Below, in pieces: positions 1-8,702 of a stretch of 64,000 bases of DNA. The notes beneath the pieces were generated by a model. It did not search any database and was not told the DNA's origin. It was given only the letters and a program-made list of their open reading frames with translations. Source of the DNA: Atherix ibis (lineage: Eukaryota; Arthropoda; Insecta; Diptera; Athericidae); the NCBI GenBank assembly GCA_958298945.1, contig CATQJD010000141.1, forward strand, positions 62,001-126,000, given 5' to 3'. A program made the translations under genes and the position numbers. Within the stretch, counting starts at the first letter, position 1; each line of letters opens with the position of its first letter.

Positions 1-43
1 TGTTATATTACTTCCACAACACAACAGAGAATAACACACAAGG
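1..43 (-). promoter_or_regulatory. H3 leader and start-site fragment (H3 gene off the left edge)
   Basis: These bases match the sequence immediately upstream of every H3 ATG (compare 19379-19421), so an H3 gene lies just outside the window on the left. The segment ends in ACACACAAGG, where the retroelement relic begins; the TATA box found next in the undisturbed unit is absent. Confidence 0.85.
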
Positions 44-435
44 TAATTACAATTCAATTGTAATTCAATTTATTTCAGTTTAATATTGGCACAAAATTAT
101 TTACATTATTTATATTTAATAACTAAAACTGAAAGTATATTATAACACTTTTTTTTTTTTGTGTAACTTAAGACTATTACTTAGGTCTAGTTCCTACGAT
201 GTATCGTCTTGAAATATAGTACAATAATGCACGTTATCTTTCGCGTTAATTATTATCTTTATTTTATTCCCTGATATTATGGTATATGTATGCAGCTTTT
301 CGTACCTTATAGCTGCATAAGACTTGGTATTGAATTAAAACTTAAACTTAAAGACTATATAACACTTATTACTACTTATACTAAACTTACACAATACACT
401 TATGGCACAGCTGTTCTAGCCTAGGTGTATGTGGG
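44..435 (-). mobile_element. 5'-truncated non-LTR retroelement relic (relic 1)
   Basis: Read on the - strand, this 392 bp segment looks like the 3' end of a Jockey-type retroelement. It contains GTGCCAATATTAAACTGAA followed by TAAATTGAATTAC, closely matching the E1 3' end (GTACCAAAATTAAACTGAA then TAAATACTG). It ends in a 21 bp palindrome (45-65) directly against the H3 start-site motif ACACACAAGG, exactly where E2 is inserted in other units. At its 5' side it abuts the H4-H2A spacer at ATGTTTTTC; the H3 TATA box, H4 promoter, H4 gene and H4 3' region are gone. No coding capacity is seen. That it is a third element rather than an E1 fragment is inferred from the many differences. Confidence 0.7.
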
Positions 436-794
436 ATGTTTTTCAAAAAAAAAATTCAGGTTTTTTATAAAGAATATTAATGTATGAGAATACAATTTCT
501 TAAAATTTACGCAAAATCCCTCTTCTATATTCGATATATTTAGAAGCACTTCCCTTGTGAATCATCAAATGGAGTCCAATTATACTTTTAACTAAACAAT
601 AAGCAACTTATTTTAGGAACAAAATAATTTATGGCAATTTAAAAAACAAATTTAGTCTTTTTTATTTGAAACACATTTACATGTAACATATTACTCTATT
701 GTCCTCTTATTAAAAATATTTGTCGTCCTGAAAAGGACGGTTTTGTTATATTGTTCAGATGTCAACTGAATTTGCATTGTCAGTCAAATGGAAT
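436..794. other. Truncated H4-H2A intergenic spacer (relic-unit form)
   Basis: AT-rich non-coding sequence containing the H2A 3' stem-loop (724-739) and a TTTATT at 661-666, which is an AATAAA on the H2A strand and a possible back-up polyadenylation signal. It differs from the H4-linked form (for example 16836-17199) by loss of 8 bp near ATTAATGTATGAG and by GTGAATCATC instead of GTGCATAATC, so relic units are a separate lineage. The same 359 bp form occurs at 8344-8702, 19814-20172, 34657-35015, 37630-37988, 46473-46831, 49446-49804 and 58289-58647. Confidence 0.8.
724..739 (-). terminator. Histone 3' stem-loop of H2A
   Basis: On the - strand the sequence is CGTCCT-TTTC-AGGACG: a perfect six-pair stem with a UUUC loop, 55 bases past the stop codon. 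It is the metazoan replication-dependent histone signal bound by SLBP, which directs U7-dependent cleavage without polyadenylation. All 13 H2A genes carry it unchanged. Confidence 0.95.
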
Positions 795-1169
795 TTAGGC
801 TTTCTTTTCAGTCTTCTTCGGCAATAGAACTGCTTGAATATTAGGCAATACACCGCCTTGAGCAATAGTAACACCCGATAATAATTTATTCAATTCTTCG
901 TCATTACGGATGGCCAATTGTAAGTGGCGTGGGATAATTCTTGTCTTTTTATTATCACGTGCAGCATTACCAGCCAATTCAAGAACTTCAGCTGCCAAAT
1001 ATTCCATGACAGCTGCTAAATAAACTGGAGCTCCTGCGCCAACACGCTCAGCATAATTGCCTTTTCTTAACAAACGATGAATACGACCAACAGGAAATTG
1101 TAATCCAGCACGATTTGATCGAGACTTTGCCTTTCCCTTAACTTTACCACCTTTTCCACGACCAGACAT
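795..1169 (-). CDS. H2A: Histone H2A (copy 1)
   Basis: Encodes canonical 124-residue H2A, which pairs with H2B in the nucleosome core. The sequence begins [19 protein letters not shown] and has the histone fold (about residues 17-96), the acidic-patch glutamates in the NDEELNKLL segment and the short C-terminal tail ending PKKTEKKA. No SQ motif of H2A.X and no H2A.Z features are present. The frame stays open two codons upstream (TTG AAA), but the start is the ATG at 1169, which gives the family's MSGRGK N-terminus. The gene shares a divergent promoter with H2B and ends in a stem-loop at 724-739. Upstream of this gene a relic replaces H4. Confidence 0.98.
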
Positions 1170-1516
1170 TTTCAAATAATATGTATTTTATAACTTTGCA
1201 AACAAATTTTCTATATACTGCCTCGTTAACGCTTCCAATTCACTATCAACGAACAAACAAACTTATCTTCACGAATTCCAATCAAGGAATAATGCTGAAA
1301 ACGTTATTTACGCTCTTATTTATACATTCAAAAAAGTGACGCTATACTATTTTAGGGAGGGATGATAAAATGTATATAGCAAGCATGTGTAAAGTGAATA
1401 TAAACGGAGTCATTTTTCGTTTTTAGGCACATTTCAATTTTGACTCTTCGAGTGTTCAATTCGAGCTGATTCAATTGTTGTAAATTTGTGAGTGAACTTA
1501 AAGTTATTTTGACATC
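1170..1516. promoter_or_regulatory. Divergent H2A/H2B promoter
   Basis: This 347 bp spacer separates the two start codons. On the H2A side TATAAATA lies at 1317-1324 (- strand); on the H2B side TATAAAC lies at 1399-1405 (+ strand). Both sit at plausible distances for leaders of roughly 90-125 bases. The same spacer, with both TATA boxes, precedes every H2A/H2B pair: 9078-9424, 17575-17921, 20548-20894, 29053-29399, 32418-32764, 35391-35737, 38364-38710, 44234-44580, 47207-47553, 50180-50526, 56050-56396 and 59023-59369. Unlike the H3/H4 promoter, it is never interrupted by an element in this window. Confidence 0.85.
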
Positions 1517-1888
1517 ATGCCGCCAAAAACTAGTGGAAAAGCAGCAAAAAAGGCTGGTAAAGCACAAAAGAATATTTCTAAAACTGACAAGAAGAGAAAA
1601 CGCAAGAGGAAGGAAAGTTACGCTATTTACATTTACAAAGTATTGAAACAAGTTCATCCTGATACTGGTATTTCATCGAAGGCAATGAGTATTATGAACA
1701 GTTTTGTTAATGATATATTTGAACGAATTGCCGCCGAAGCATCCCGATTGGCACATTATAATAAAAGATCAACAATTACTAGTCGGGAGATTCAAACTGC
1801 TGTACGTCTACTATTGCCAGGTGAACTTGCTAAGCACGCTGTCAGTGAAGGAACCAAAGCCGTTACTAAATATACCAGCTCGAAATAA
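1517..1888 (+). CDS. H2B: Histone H2B (copy 1)
   Basis: Encodes 123-residue replication-dependent H2B, partner of H2A in the nucleosome. It begins [19 protein letters not shown], has a basic patch (KKRKRKRKE, residues 25-33), the histone fold (about 34-102, including [14 protein letters not shown] at 81-94) and the C-terminal helix ending AVTKYTSSK with the lysine that is normally ubiquitylated. The N-terminus has S at 21 and R at 27 where I recall T and K in Drosophila. The 3' stem-loop is at 1939-1954. Confidence 0.98.
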   Translation: MPPKTSGKAAKKAGKAQKNISKTDKKRKRKRKESYAIYIYKVLKQVHPDTGISSKAMSIMNSFVNDIFERIAAEASRLAHYNKRSTITSREIQTAVRLLLPGELAKHAVSEGTKAVTKYTSSK

Positions 1889-1938
1889 GCGATTAATAAC
1901 TAATTATAACCATTTAAAATACGAGTACATACGAAAAT

Positions 1939-1954
1939 GGCCCTTTTCAGGGCC
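1939..1954 (+). terminator. Histone 3' stem-loop of H2B (consensus form)
   Basis: GGCCCT-TTTC-AGGGCC: a perfect six-pair stem and four-base loop, 50 bases past the stop. Eight of the 13 H2B genes carry this form; five carry a one-base variant (see 21317). Confidence 0.95.
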
Positions 1955-2479
1955 GACCAAATAACTAAACATGGAGCAAAAATTAAATTATGTTAATACC
2001 TTTATTCGATATTTTAGAAAATAATTGTTCATGCTACGAAATGAGAATTGAATTATTAAATTCAAACTAATTAGTTAATTGGATTGGATTAGCAATTTAT
2101 ATTTACAAATCTTGCTTCTTGAAAATAGAGCAAACTTCATTAAGAATGTTTTAAAAAAAATTCCATTTCAGCAAGAACGCAATAAAAATTATTGTCAAAT
2201 GGGTAAGTGTCGTAGCGTGGCGCTTAGAATATACAACGCAGTACAAATTTTTCTTGAAATGTTAGCAAACAAACTTTTTAAAATATACGAAAACGAATCG
2301 CAAAATATTATTTCTTCCTTAGACAAACTATTGATTTTTCAGAATAAAGAAGCACCATGATATTTAATTTAAATTAATCTGAGAATATATTCTTTTAAAA
2401 TAGCTTCTATCTATTCTCTACCATTCTGACATTTTTGACATTTTATTACTTCTGTATACTTAATGTTAATAAATTTGGT
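1955..2479. other. H2B-H3 intergenic spacer with an open frame of unknown meaning
   Basis: This is where the Drosophila cluster carries H1, but no lysine-rich H1-like protein is encoded. A + strand frame is open from 2079 to 2360. Its only in-frame ATG near the start is at 2199, giving 53 residues (MGKCRSVALRIYN...), with a hydrophobic helical centre and no recognised domain. The frame overlaps splice-like signals: CCATTTCAG ending at 2171, GGTAAGT just after the ATG, and GATTTTTCAG ending near 2341. The frame is identical in all 13 units, which says nothing about selection in a homogenised array. An AATAAA at about 2342 could be a back-up H2B polyadenylation signal. I do not assign a gene. 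Confidence 0.5.
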
Positions 2480-2495
2480 GGCTCTGAAAAGAGCC
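2480..2495 (-). terminator. Histone 3' stem-loop of H3
   Basis: On the - strand the sequence is GGCTCT-TTTC-AGAGCC, the consensus histone stem-loop, 36 bases past the stop. Twelve of 13 H3 genes have it intact; the copy at 10372-10387 is damaged. Confidence 0.95.
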
Positions 2496-2531
2496 GATTT
2501 TCATTTTTTATTTGTACGATCAAACAACTAC

Positions 2532-3170
<639 letters not shown>

Positions 3171-3388
3171 GATCATGATCATAGATAGATAAGATCATAA
3201 CGATCATAAGATATCGCAAGATAAATACTGTAAGAAAATAATTTTTAGTGAAATTTATTAACGAAGTGAAGTAAAATTAAGTAAATATTGTAATATTAAA
3301 AAATAATGGTTGAAACTAGTCATAAGATCGGACAATAGGATCATAAGACAATAGATATTATCGGTAATAGATATCGATATTGCAGATC

Positions 3389-3469
3389 GGATATTAGACA
3401 ATAACTAAGTGGAAAGGATATTAGACAATAGATAAGTGGATAGGATATTAGACAATAGATGAGTGGAAA
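3389..3469 (+). repeat. Three 27 bp tandem repeats in the E1 5' UTR
   Basis: Repeats at 3389-3415, 3416-3442 and 3443-3469, each starting GGATATTAGACAATA and ending AGTGGAAA or AGTGGATA. The same triplication is at 11285-11365 in copy 2 and 22767-22847 in copy 3. Confidence 0.9.
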
Positions 3470-3549
3470 GTGTAAAGTAATCGCGATTATAATAGACGAT
3501 TGAGTTGAAGTGAATTTAGATGAACTTCATTATTTTTTAAAATTTTGTT

Positions 3550-3551
<2 letters not shown>

Positions 3552-3604
<53 letters not shown>
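3552..3604 (+). repeat. Homopolymer T tract (53) before E1 ORF1
   Basis: An uninterrupted run of T just upstream of the ORF1 start. The equivalent runs are 64 (11448-11511) and 56 (22930-22985) long, so the tract is retained but varies in length. Exact lengths may be affected by sequencing error. Confidence 0.9.
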
Positions 3605-3606
<2 letters not shown>

Positions 3607-3627
3607 TATTTTTTCATTTTATAAATC

Positions 3628-4995
3628 ATGGAGTGCGGAAATAACATAGTAAATAGAAACCAATACAATGTCGACATGTTTGGTGAATGTCTTCTCGAGT
3701 TAAAGAAGGAGGGTACCGACATAGCAAAATTCATAAGACAGGTAAGCGATAAATTTAGTTTACAGGACGACCTGCAGAAGATTTTCTCGGATAAAGAAAT
3801 GAGACCTACAAGGAAAAGGGCTAAGGTTTCCAATGAGGTCATTCATGACAACAATAGGTTTCACCTACTGAGGGATACATCAGCCGAAAAGGAAATTACA
3901 CCACCAGCAGTAACTACAAAAAAAAGTATACCTTCAACCGTGAAGGTAAAAGAAAATACACAGCAGTCAAAAATAATTAAACAATTACATCGACCTCCGC
4001 CAATAAGCTGCTATAAAATGAATATATCGGAATTTGTCAATGAGATAAGGGGAAAAAAAATCCTCAATGGAGAAGTGAAAATACGCAATCTCCAAAATGG
4101 CAAGTCAATCTTAAAATTGACAAATATGCAGGATCACAAAGAAATTCTCAAGCGCATGAATGAGAAGAAAATTGAAGGATTCACCTACACTCCGAAGGAG
4201 GAAAAAAAATTTTCAGTGCTACTCAAAGGATTGCATCAGGATTCCAATGAGTCAGAAATTACCAACGAATTGAAATCGATATTTGGTCAAGGCCAATTAA
4301 ATCAAGTAGCCAGGTTTAAAACCCGCTACTCAGAAAAGAATAACGTCCTTTCAAATATATTCCTTGTCCAATTCGAGCCAGGGTTCAATCCGAATAATTT
4401 AAAAGATGTTAACTACATCTTATACCAAAAAGTGACATGGGATCATATTCGCAGTAGTGGTCCTATTCAATGTAGGAACTGCCAAAAGTTCGGACACACT
4501 GCAAGAAATTGCCTTATGCAATATAAGTGCGTTAAGTGTGCAGAAAAGCATGGACCCACAGAATGTAGGAAAACTAAAGTCGACAGCGATACGGAACCAT
4601 TTTGTGTTAACTGCGGAAAATCTGGGCATCCTGCAAATTACAGAGGGTGCGAGTTCTACCAAAAAATTTTAAATAACCAAAGACGTCAACAATTGGAGAA
4701 AAAAAGACAAGTGGAAGAAAAGCGTTTCATCGTTCAAGAGTCGGTCAATAGATACGTCACACCGAAAATATCATTTGCGGATATAACAAAGTCAAGGACG
4801 GAACCTCGAAGTACGTCAACCACCACAGCCGGAACTTTTGGAGATTTTGCGAAGGAATGCAATAATTTATTTGGTTGCAGCCTACCAGATTTAATGATAA
4901 AGGTGAGAAACTTTATGCCAACTTTCAACGCCATTACAAACCAGCAAGATAAGCAAATCGCTTACCTACAGTTAGTGATGGACTTATGCACGTAG
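3628..4995 (+). CDS. E1 ORF1: Gag-like zinc-knuckle RNA-binding protein (copy 1)
   Basis: A 455-residue nucleocapsid-like protein that in this family binds element RNA to form the retrotransposition particle. The N-terminal third is polar and has a basic, possible nuclear-localisation stretch (RPTRKRAKV, 60-67). A central region of about 190-280 resembles the fold preceding the knuckles in Jockey ORF1s. Three zinc knuckles follow: C282-C285-H290-C295, C301-C304-H308-C313 and C326-C329-H334-C341. ATG 3628 is the first in frame after the T tract. The ORF ends in TAG, directly followed in the same frame by the ORF2 ATG. This copy has isoleucine at 368 where the other two have leucine. Confidence 0.9.
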   Translation: MECGNNIVNRNQYNVDMFGECLLELKKEGTDIAKFIRQVSDKFSLQDDLQKIFSDKEMRPTRKRAKVSNEVIHDNNRFHLLRDTSAEKEITPPAVTTKKSIPSTVKVKENTQQSKIIKQLHRPPPISCYKMNISEFVNEIRGKKILNGEVKIRNLQNGKSILKLTNMQDHKEILKRMNEKKIEGFTYTPKEEKKFSVLLKGLHQDSNESEITNELKSIFGQGQLNQVARFKTRYSEKNNVLSNIFLVQFEPGFNPNNLKDVNYILYQKVTWDHIRSSGPIQCRNCQKFGHTARNCLMQYKCVKCAEKHGPTECRKTKVDSDTEPFCVNCGKSGHPANYRGCEFYQKILNNQRRQQLEKKRQVEEKRFIVQESVNRYVTPKISFADITKSRTEPRSTSTTTAGTFGDFAKECNNLFGCSLPDLMIKVRNFMPTFNAITNQQDKQIAYLQLVMDLCT

Positions 4996-7929
4996 ATGCA
5001 CATGGGCAGCTTCAATAATTTAGAAATAGTCTCCTTAAATGCATGCTCTCTTGTAAGTCATCATAAGCGAATCGAACTGCTCTCGTTTATTCAGGAGAAT
5101 GCAAGCTGTATTTTTTTATTAAATGAGACCAAATTAAAAATAAACCACAATCTCCAGTTTGCTGGCTATAGTGTGGTAAGAAACGATGCTGTAACTGGCA
5201 CAGCAATAGTTTTACCAAACAAATGCAGGTTCAAAAAAATCAATAACTATACTACAGAGAATATTTCTACTACCTCCATTCAAATTCAACTAGTAGTCAA
5301 TAGAACAACCTGTAACATCCAACTTATCTCATGCTATATAAGGGCGGGCTCTCCTGCCCAAGAGCTTAGAGATTTCATGGATTTCCTGAATAAAACCAGT
5401 ATGGAATCCGATGGTTTAATAGTTGGAGGAGATTTGAATGCTAGAAGCAAATTGTGGAACGACACAAGCAGTAATACCAATGGCACAGTCATGTGCAATT
5501 GGCTTGCTACCAATGGCCCAAATGAATTGCGGGTAATCAGTCCCTCCGAACCTACAAGACCACAGAGCGGGTCAATAATAGACCATTTCATAATCTCGGA
5601 CAATATATTTAATTTTATTGGAGCATGGAGGGTAAAAGTGTCTACCTCAACTTTCCACTCGGACCACTTTCCAATACATCTTAAGGTAAACGTGCATGGT
5701 AGTTTGAGTTTTTTGCTGCCTGATCTGCCGCGGGTTATAGACTACAATAGAATAAACTGGACCAAATTTAAACAACACTTTGATGAAGAACTAAATACCA
5801 TTCAAATTTCTGATGCTAAGAATCACACTAACGACGAAATAGATAATTTAATATATTCTTTCACAAACTGCATTAAAAACTCGATTGAAAAGACGGCCAA
5901 TGTAAAACCGAAAATTAACTGTAAATATGACCACTTACCTCACACCTTAGTAAAGCTGTTAAAAATCAGAAAATTTTGGAGAAGACAACTTAAAAAGATT
6001 TTCATTCGAAATCTAAATAAAACAAATGCGGAATATACGTTACTACTCTCAAAAATTAACTGTATTTCAATAATAATCAGAGACCAGGTTAAATTACATA
6101 TGGATGCTAAATTGAACAAATATTTACGTACTTTAAGGCCAAGTGCAAATGTCTTTCAAAGGATAGACAAAATTTCTGGCAGGAAAAGGATGAATAAAGT
6201 TACAGTTATGGATGAGGATGGTAAACCTATCTCCATGAATCCGGAAGCTACTGCAGATGCATTCGCAAAGTTTTACCAAAAGCTCTGCGAGCAAAGACCA
6301 CCAAACCCGCAAGGTGAATTCGCTTCCACAGTAATTGGCAGAATTGGGGAGTATATGAAGACCGGCGTGCCGCAATGTAACTTTAGTGGCAAGAATAGAG
6401 CCACTTCTATAAAATTGAATGGCCTATTTCTTAAACTTAAGGACATATACCATTACTTAACACACTTAAACAGCAAAAAGTCATCGGGTCCAGATGGAAT
6501 TCCTAACTGCGTGATAAAAAACTTAACGTTTAACGGAAAATCAGCTTTGCTTATAATTCTTAATAACTGTTTGAACAATTTCTACTTCCCAAAAACTTGG
6601 AAAGAGGCCATTATAGTTAATATTCCAAAAAAAAACATTAAAGCAAAAATTTCGGAACACAGGCCAATTTCTCTGCTCTCAAATATCGGAAAAATTCTTG
6701 ACAGATTTATCCATGATAGACTGTTATTACAACTAGAAGAGATGAACGCAATTCCATCCAATCAATTCGGATTTCGAAAGGACCACTCTACCCTGGATGC
6801 ATTACTGAAATTGCACAGCGATATTACCGGAGGATTAAACATCAAAAGAAGCACGGTTATCTGCAGTCTAGACATCAAGAAAGCATTCGACACAGTATGG
6901 TGGGATGGACTGCTGTTTAAACTTATAAAACTGAAAATTGATCGAAGATTGATTTTTATGTACAGATCGTTTTTGGCTGACAGACTCTTCAGTACAAAAT
7001 TTCACAATAAGATATCGGCCAAATTCCCACTACAGCGGGGTGTCCCACAGGGATCTATTTCAGGGCCTCTACTATATAGTATATTCATCTCCGACATTCC
7101 TCCACTGCCTGACTGTGGCACTCTTTATTACGCGGACGACACCCTAGCATACGCTACTCACGACAATCCCAGGATTGCGTTAAAATTTATCAAGGAAGGA
7201 TTGATAATTATTCTGGAATTTTACAAGAAGTGGGGAATCGAAGTTAATTCAGAAAAAACGCAGCTAATATGCATTCGCAACTCTTCAAAACAGGGACTTT
7301 ATAAAATAGTTGCAAAAAGTAAAATTTCTATTATGCTGAACGGTGTTAAGATAGATGCGGCAGCTAAATTGAAATATCTAGGTGTGACGTTCACTTCCTT
7401 GTTCAAGTTCAACTCCCACGCGGAGTTGAATTTGAGAAAGGCACTTCGGGCTTATTACGGTATAGCATTTCTATTTAAAAATAGATATGGTCTTTCTATA
7501 GATACAAAGTTGTTACTATACAAACAGCTTATTAGACCTGTATTGACGTACGGCTTCCCTATTTGGTTCACGATTTCGAGGAGCCAGGCAAGAAGATTAG
7601 AAAGGTTTGAGAGACGAATACTCCGATATTGCGTAAACTTATTTTTCACTAACGATGGAAAGTACTTCTCCAACAAAATTCTTTACGAAAAATCGAAAAT
7701 GTCTCCTCTCTGCGACTACATGATCAACATATCCAAAAAATATCTCGAAAGGGTCATCGCTCATCCTAATCATCTCATTAGGAATATCCCCAATAATCAA
7801 CAATACAACAACACCTCAACCTACCTATCACCTTTAATAATCATTAATGAAGCCTATGAAGATCTTTTCAGCACAACTAACAGCGTTAAATTTTATGATG
7901 CGGTCAGAAGGGGCATGCACTTCGGATAA
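4996..7929 (+). CDS. E1 ORF2: APE endonuclease / reverse transcriptase (copy 1)
   Basis: A 977-residue enzyme for target-primed reverse transcription. Residues 8-235 form an APE-type endonuclease with the expected catalytic landmarks N15, E44, D146/N148 (GGDLNA), D196 and S222-D223-H224. The reverse transcriptase spans about 480-760, with SSGPDGIPN from about 496, HRPISLLSN, FGFRKDHST, LDIKKAFDTVW, GVPQGS and the catalytic YADD at 712-715. No RNase H domain is apparent in the C-terminal 200 residues. The start lies immediately after the ORF1 TAG in the same frame, so translation could be by stop read-through (giving a fusion) or by re-initiation. No disabling change is seen. Confidence 0.93.
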   Translation: MHMGSFNNLEIVSLNACSLVSHHKRIELLSFIQENASCIFLLNETKLKINHNLQFAGYSVVRNDAVTGTAIVLPNKCRFKKINNYTTENISTTSIQIQLVVNRTTCNIQLISCYIRAGSPAQELRDFMDFLNKTSMESDGLIVGGDLNARSKLWNDTSSNTNGTVMCNWLATNGPNELRVISPSEPTRPQSGSIIDHFIISDNIFNFIGAWRVKVSTSTFHSDHFPIHLKVNVHGSLSFLLPDLPRVIDYNRINWTKFKQHFDEELNTIQISDAKNHTNDEIDNLIYSFTNCIKNSIEKTANVKPKINCKYDHLPHTLVKLLKIRKFWRRQLKKIFIRNLNKTNAEYTLLLSKINCISIIIRDQVKLHMDAKLNKYLRTLRPSANVFQRIDKISGRKRMNKVTVMDEDGKPISMNPEATADAFAKFYQKLCEQRPPNPQGEFASTVIGRIGEYMKTGVPQCNFSGKNRATSIKLNGLFLKLKDIYHYLTHLNSKKSSGPDGIPNCVIKNLTFNGKSALLIILNNCLNNFYFPKTWKEAIIVNIPKKNIKAKISEHRPISLLSNIGKILDRFIHDRLLLQLEEMNAIPSNQFGFRKDHSTLDALLKLHSDITGGLNIKRSTVICSLDIKKAFDTVWWDGLLFKLIKLKIDRRLIFMYRSFLADRLFSTKFHNKISAKFPLQRGVPQGSISGPLLYSIFISDIPPLPDCGTLYYADDTLAYATHDNPRIALKFIKEGLIIILEFYKKWGIEVNSEKTQLICIRNSSKQGLYKIVAKSKISIMLNGVKIDAAAKLKYLGVTFTSLFKFNSHAELNLRKALRAYYGIAFLFKNRYGLSIDTKLLLYKQLIRPVLTYGFPIWFTISRSQARRLERFERRILRYCVNLFFTNDGKYFSNKILYEKSKMSPLCDYMINISKKYLERVIAHPNHLIRNIPNNQQYNNTSTYLSPLIIINEAYEDLFSTTNSVKFYDAVRRGMHFG

Positions 7930-8290
7930 TGGTCCACCTACTTTTAATTTTAGATTTAAGTTAAGTTTAAGTTTATTGTTACTACATTTTGTTACCTAAT
8001 TCATAAGTTAGTATTAGCTCAAACAACCCATATACCTGACAAGCCATACATAAGTAGAAAGGTATCGCAATTATGTATTATATATTGAGAAAATAAATAT
8101 TAACATTAAAAAAAGAGAAAAGAGTTCAGCCTGAGCGCTTAAGAAAGTACGATAATTATCGAATTAGGCATAAGATTTAGCCTTAAGATTAGCAGTAAGA
8201 TAATACTATACAGTTTTAGTATATAAGTTAAGATAAGAGACAAATGTACCAAAATTAAACTGAATAAATACTGTTAATACTGTTAATACT
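7930..8290 (+). other. E1 copy 1 3' UTR
   Basis: Non-coding AT-rich sequence with AATAAA at about 8091 and again near the end (CTGAATAAATACTG). The terminus is (ACTGTTAAT)n, not poly(A). The last bases, ATACT (8286-8290), are shared with the relic sequence that follows, so the exact end is ambiguous by about 5 bp. Confidence 0.75.
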
Positions 8291-8343
8291 AAACTTACAC
8301 AATACACTTATGGCACAGCTGTTCTAGCCTAGGTGTATGTGGG
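8286..8343 (-). mobile_element. Recombinant relic fragment fused to E1 copy 1
   Basis: These 58 bp equal positions 378-435 of relic 1, beginning within ATACTAAACTT. The rest of the relic and the H4 gene are absent. The junction lies in the 5 bp microhomology ATACT shared with the E1 terminal repeat, indicating recombination or repair between an E1 spacer and a relic spacer. Confidence 0.8.
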
Positions 8344-8702
8344 ATGTTTTTCAAAAAAAAAATTCAGGTTTTTTATAAAGAATATTAATGTATGAGAATA
8401 CAATTTCTTAAAATTTACGCAAAATCCCTCTTCTATATTCGATATATTTAGAAGCACTTCCCTTGTGAATCATCAAATGGAGTCCAATTATACTTTTAAC
8501 TAAACAATAAGCAACTTATTTTAGGAACAAAATAATTTATGGCAATTTAAAAAACAAATTTAGTCTTTTTTATTTGAAACACATTTACATGTAACATATT
8601 ACTCTATTGTCCTCTTATTAAAAATATTTGTCGTCCTGAAAAGGACGGTTTTGTTATATTGTTCAGATGTCAATTGAATTTGCATTGTCAGTCAAATGGA
8701 AT

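Larger units (their letters stand above)
3171..3627 (+). other. E1 copy 1 5' UTR
   Basis: Low-complexity sequence rich in GATCATA, ATAAGATC and GACAATAGATA motifs, with a triplicated 27 bp repeat (3389-3469) and a long T tract (3552-3604) ending 23 bases before the ORF1 ATG. No TATA-like box stands out inside it. Copies 1 and 3 share the same 5' head (GATCATGATCATAGATAG); copy 2 differs. Confidence 0.75.
3171..8290 (+). mobile_element. E1: full-length Jockey-like non-LTR retrotransposon, copy 1
   Basis: About 5.12 kb: a 457 bp 5' UTR, ORF1 (Gag-like, zinc knuckles), ORF2 (endonuclease plus reverse transcriptase, no RNase H seen), then a 361 bp 3' UTR ending in 9 bp repeats (ACTGTTAAT) rather than poly(A). 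The 5' side has the target copy TTTTCGGCATCATA (3157-3170). The 3' side lacks the matching copy: it fuses at ATACT with the middle of the relic spacer, so H4 is missing here. Both ORFs are open. Absence of RNase H and the triple zinc-knuckle ORF1 point to the Jockey clade. Confidence 0.93.

Noticed and set aside
45..65. Palindrome at the relic end as a terminator or DNA-transposon inverted repeat
   Set aside because: There is no partner inverted repeat at the other end and the flanking features fit a non-LTR 3' terminus better.
1170..1175. Two extra N-terminal codons on H2A
   Set aside because: The upstream codon is TTG; the canonical ATG gives the universal MSGRGK start.
1352..1657. 101-codon frame antisense to the H2B 5' half, repeated in each unit
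   Set aside because: It lies across the H2A/H2B promoter and the H2B coding strand; its repetition only follows the tandem duplication of H2B.
1704..1964. 86-codon + strand frame inside H2B in another phase
   Set aside because: Out-of-frame shadow of H2B running into its stem-loop; no independent start context or family resemblance.
4420..4672. Small frames on both strands across the zinc knuckles of E1 ORF1
   Set aside because: Shadows of ORF1 in other phases.
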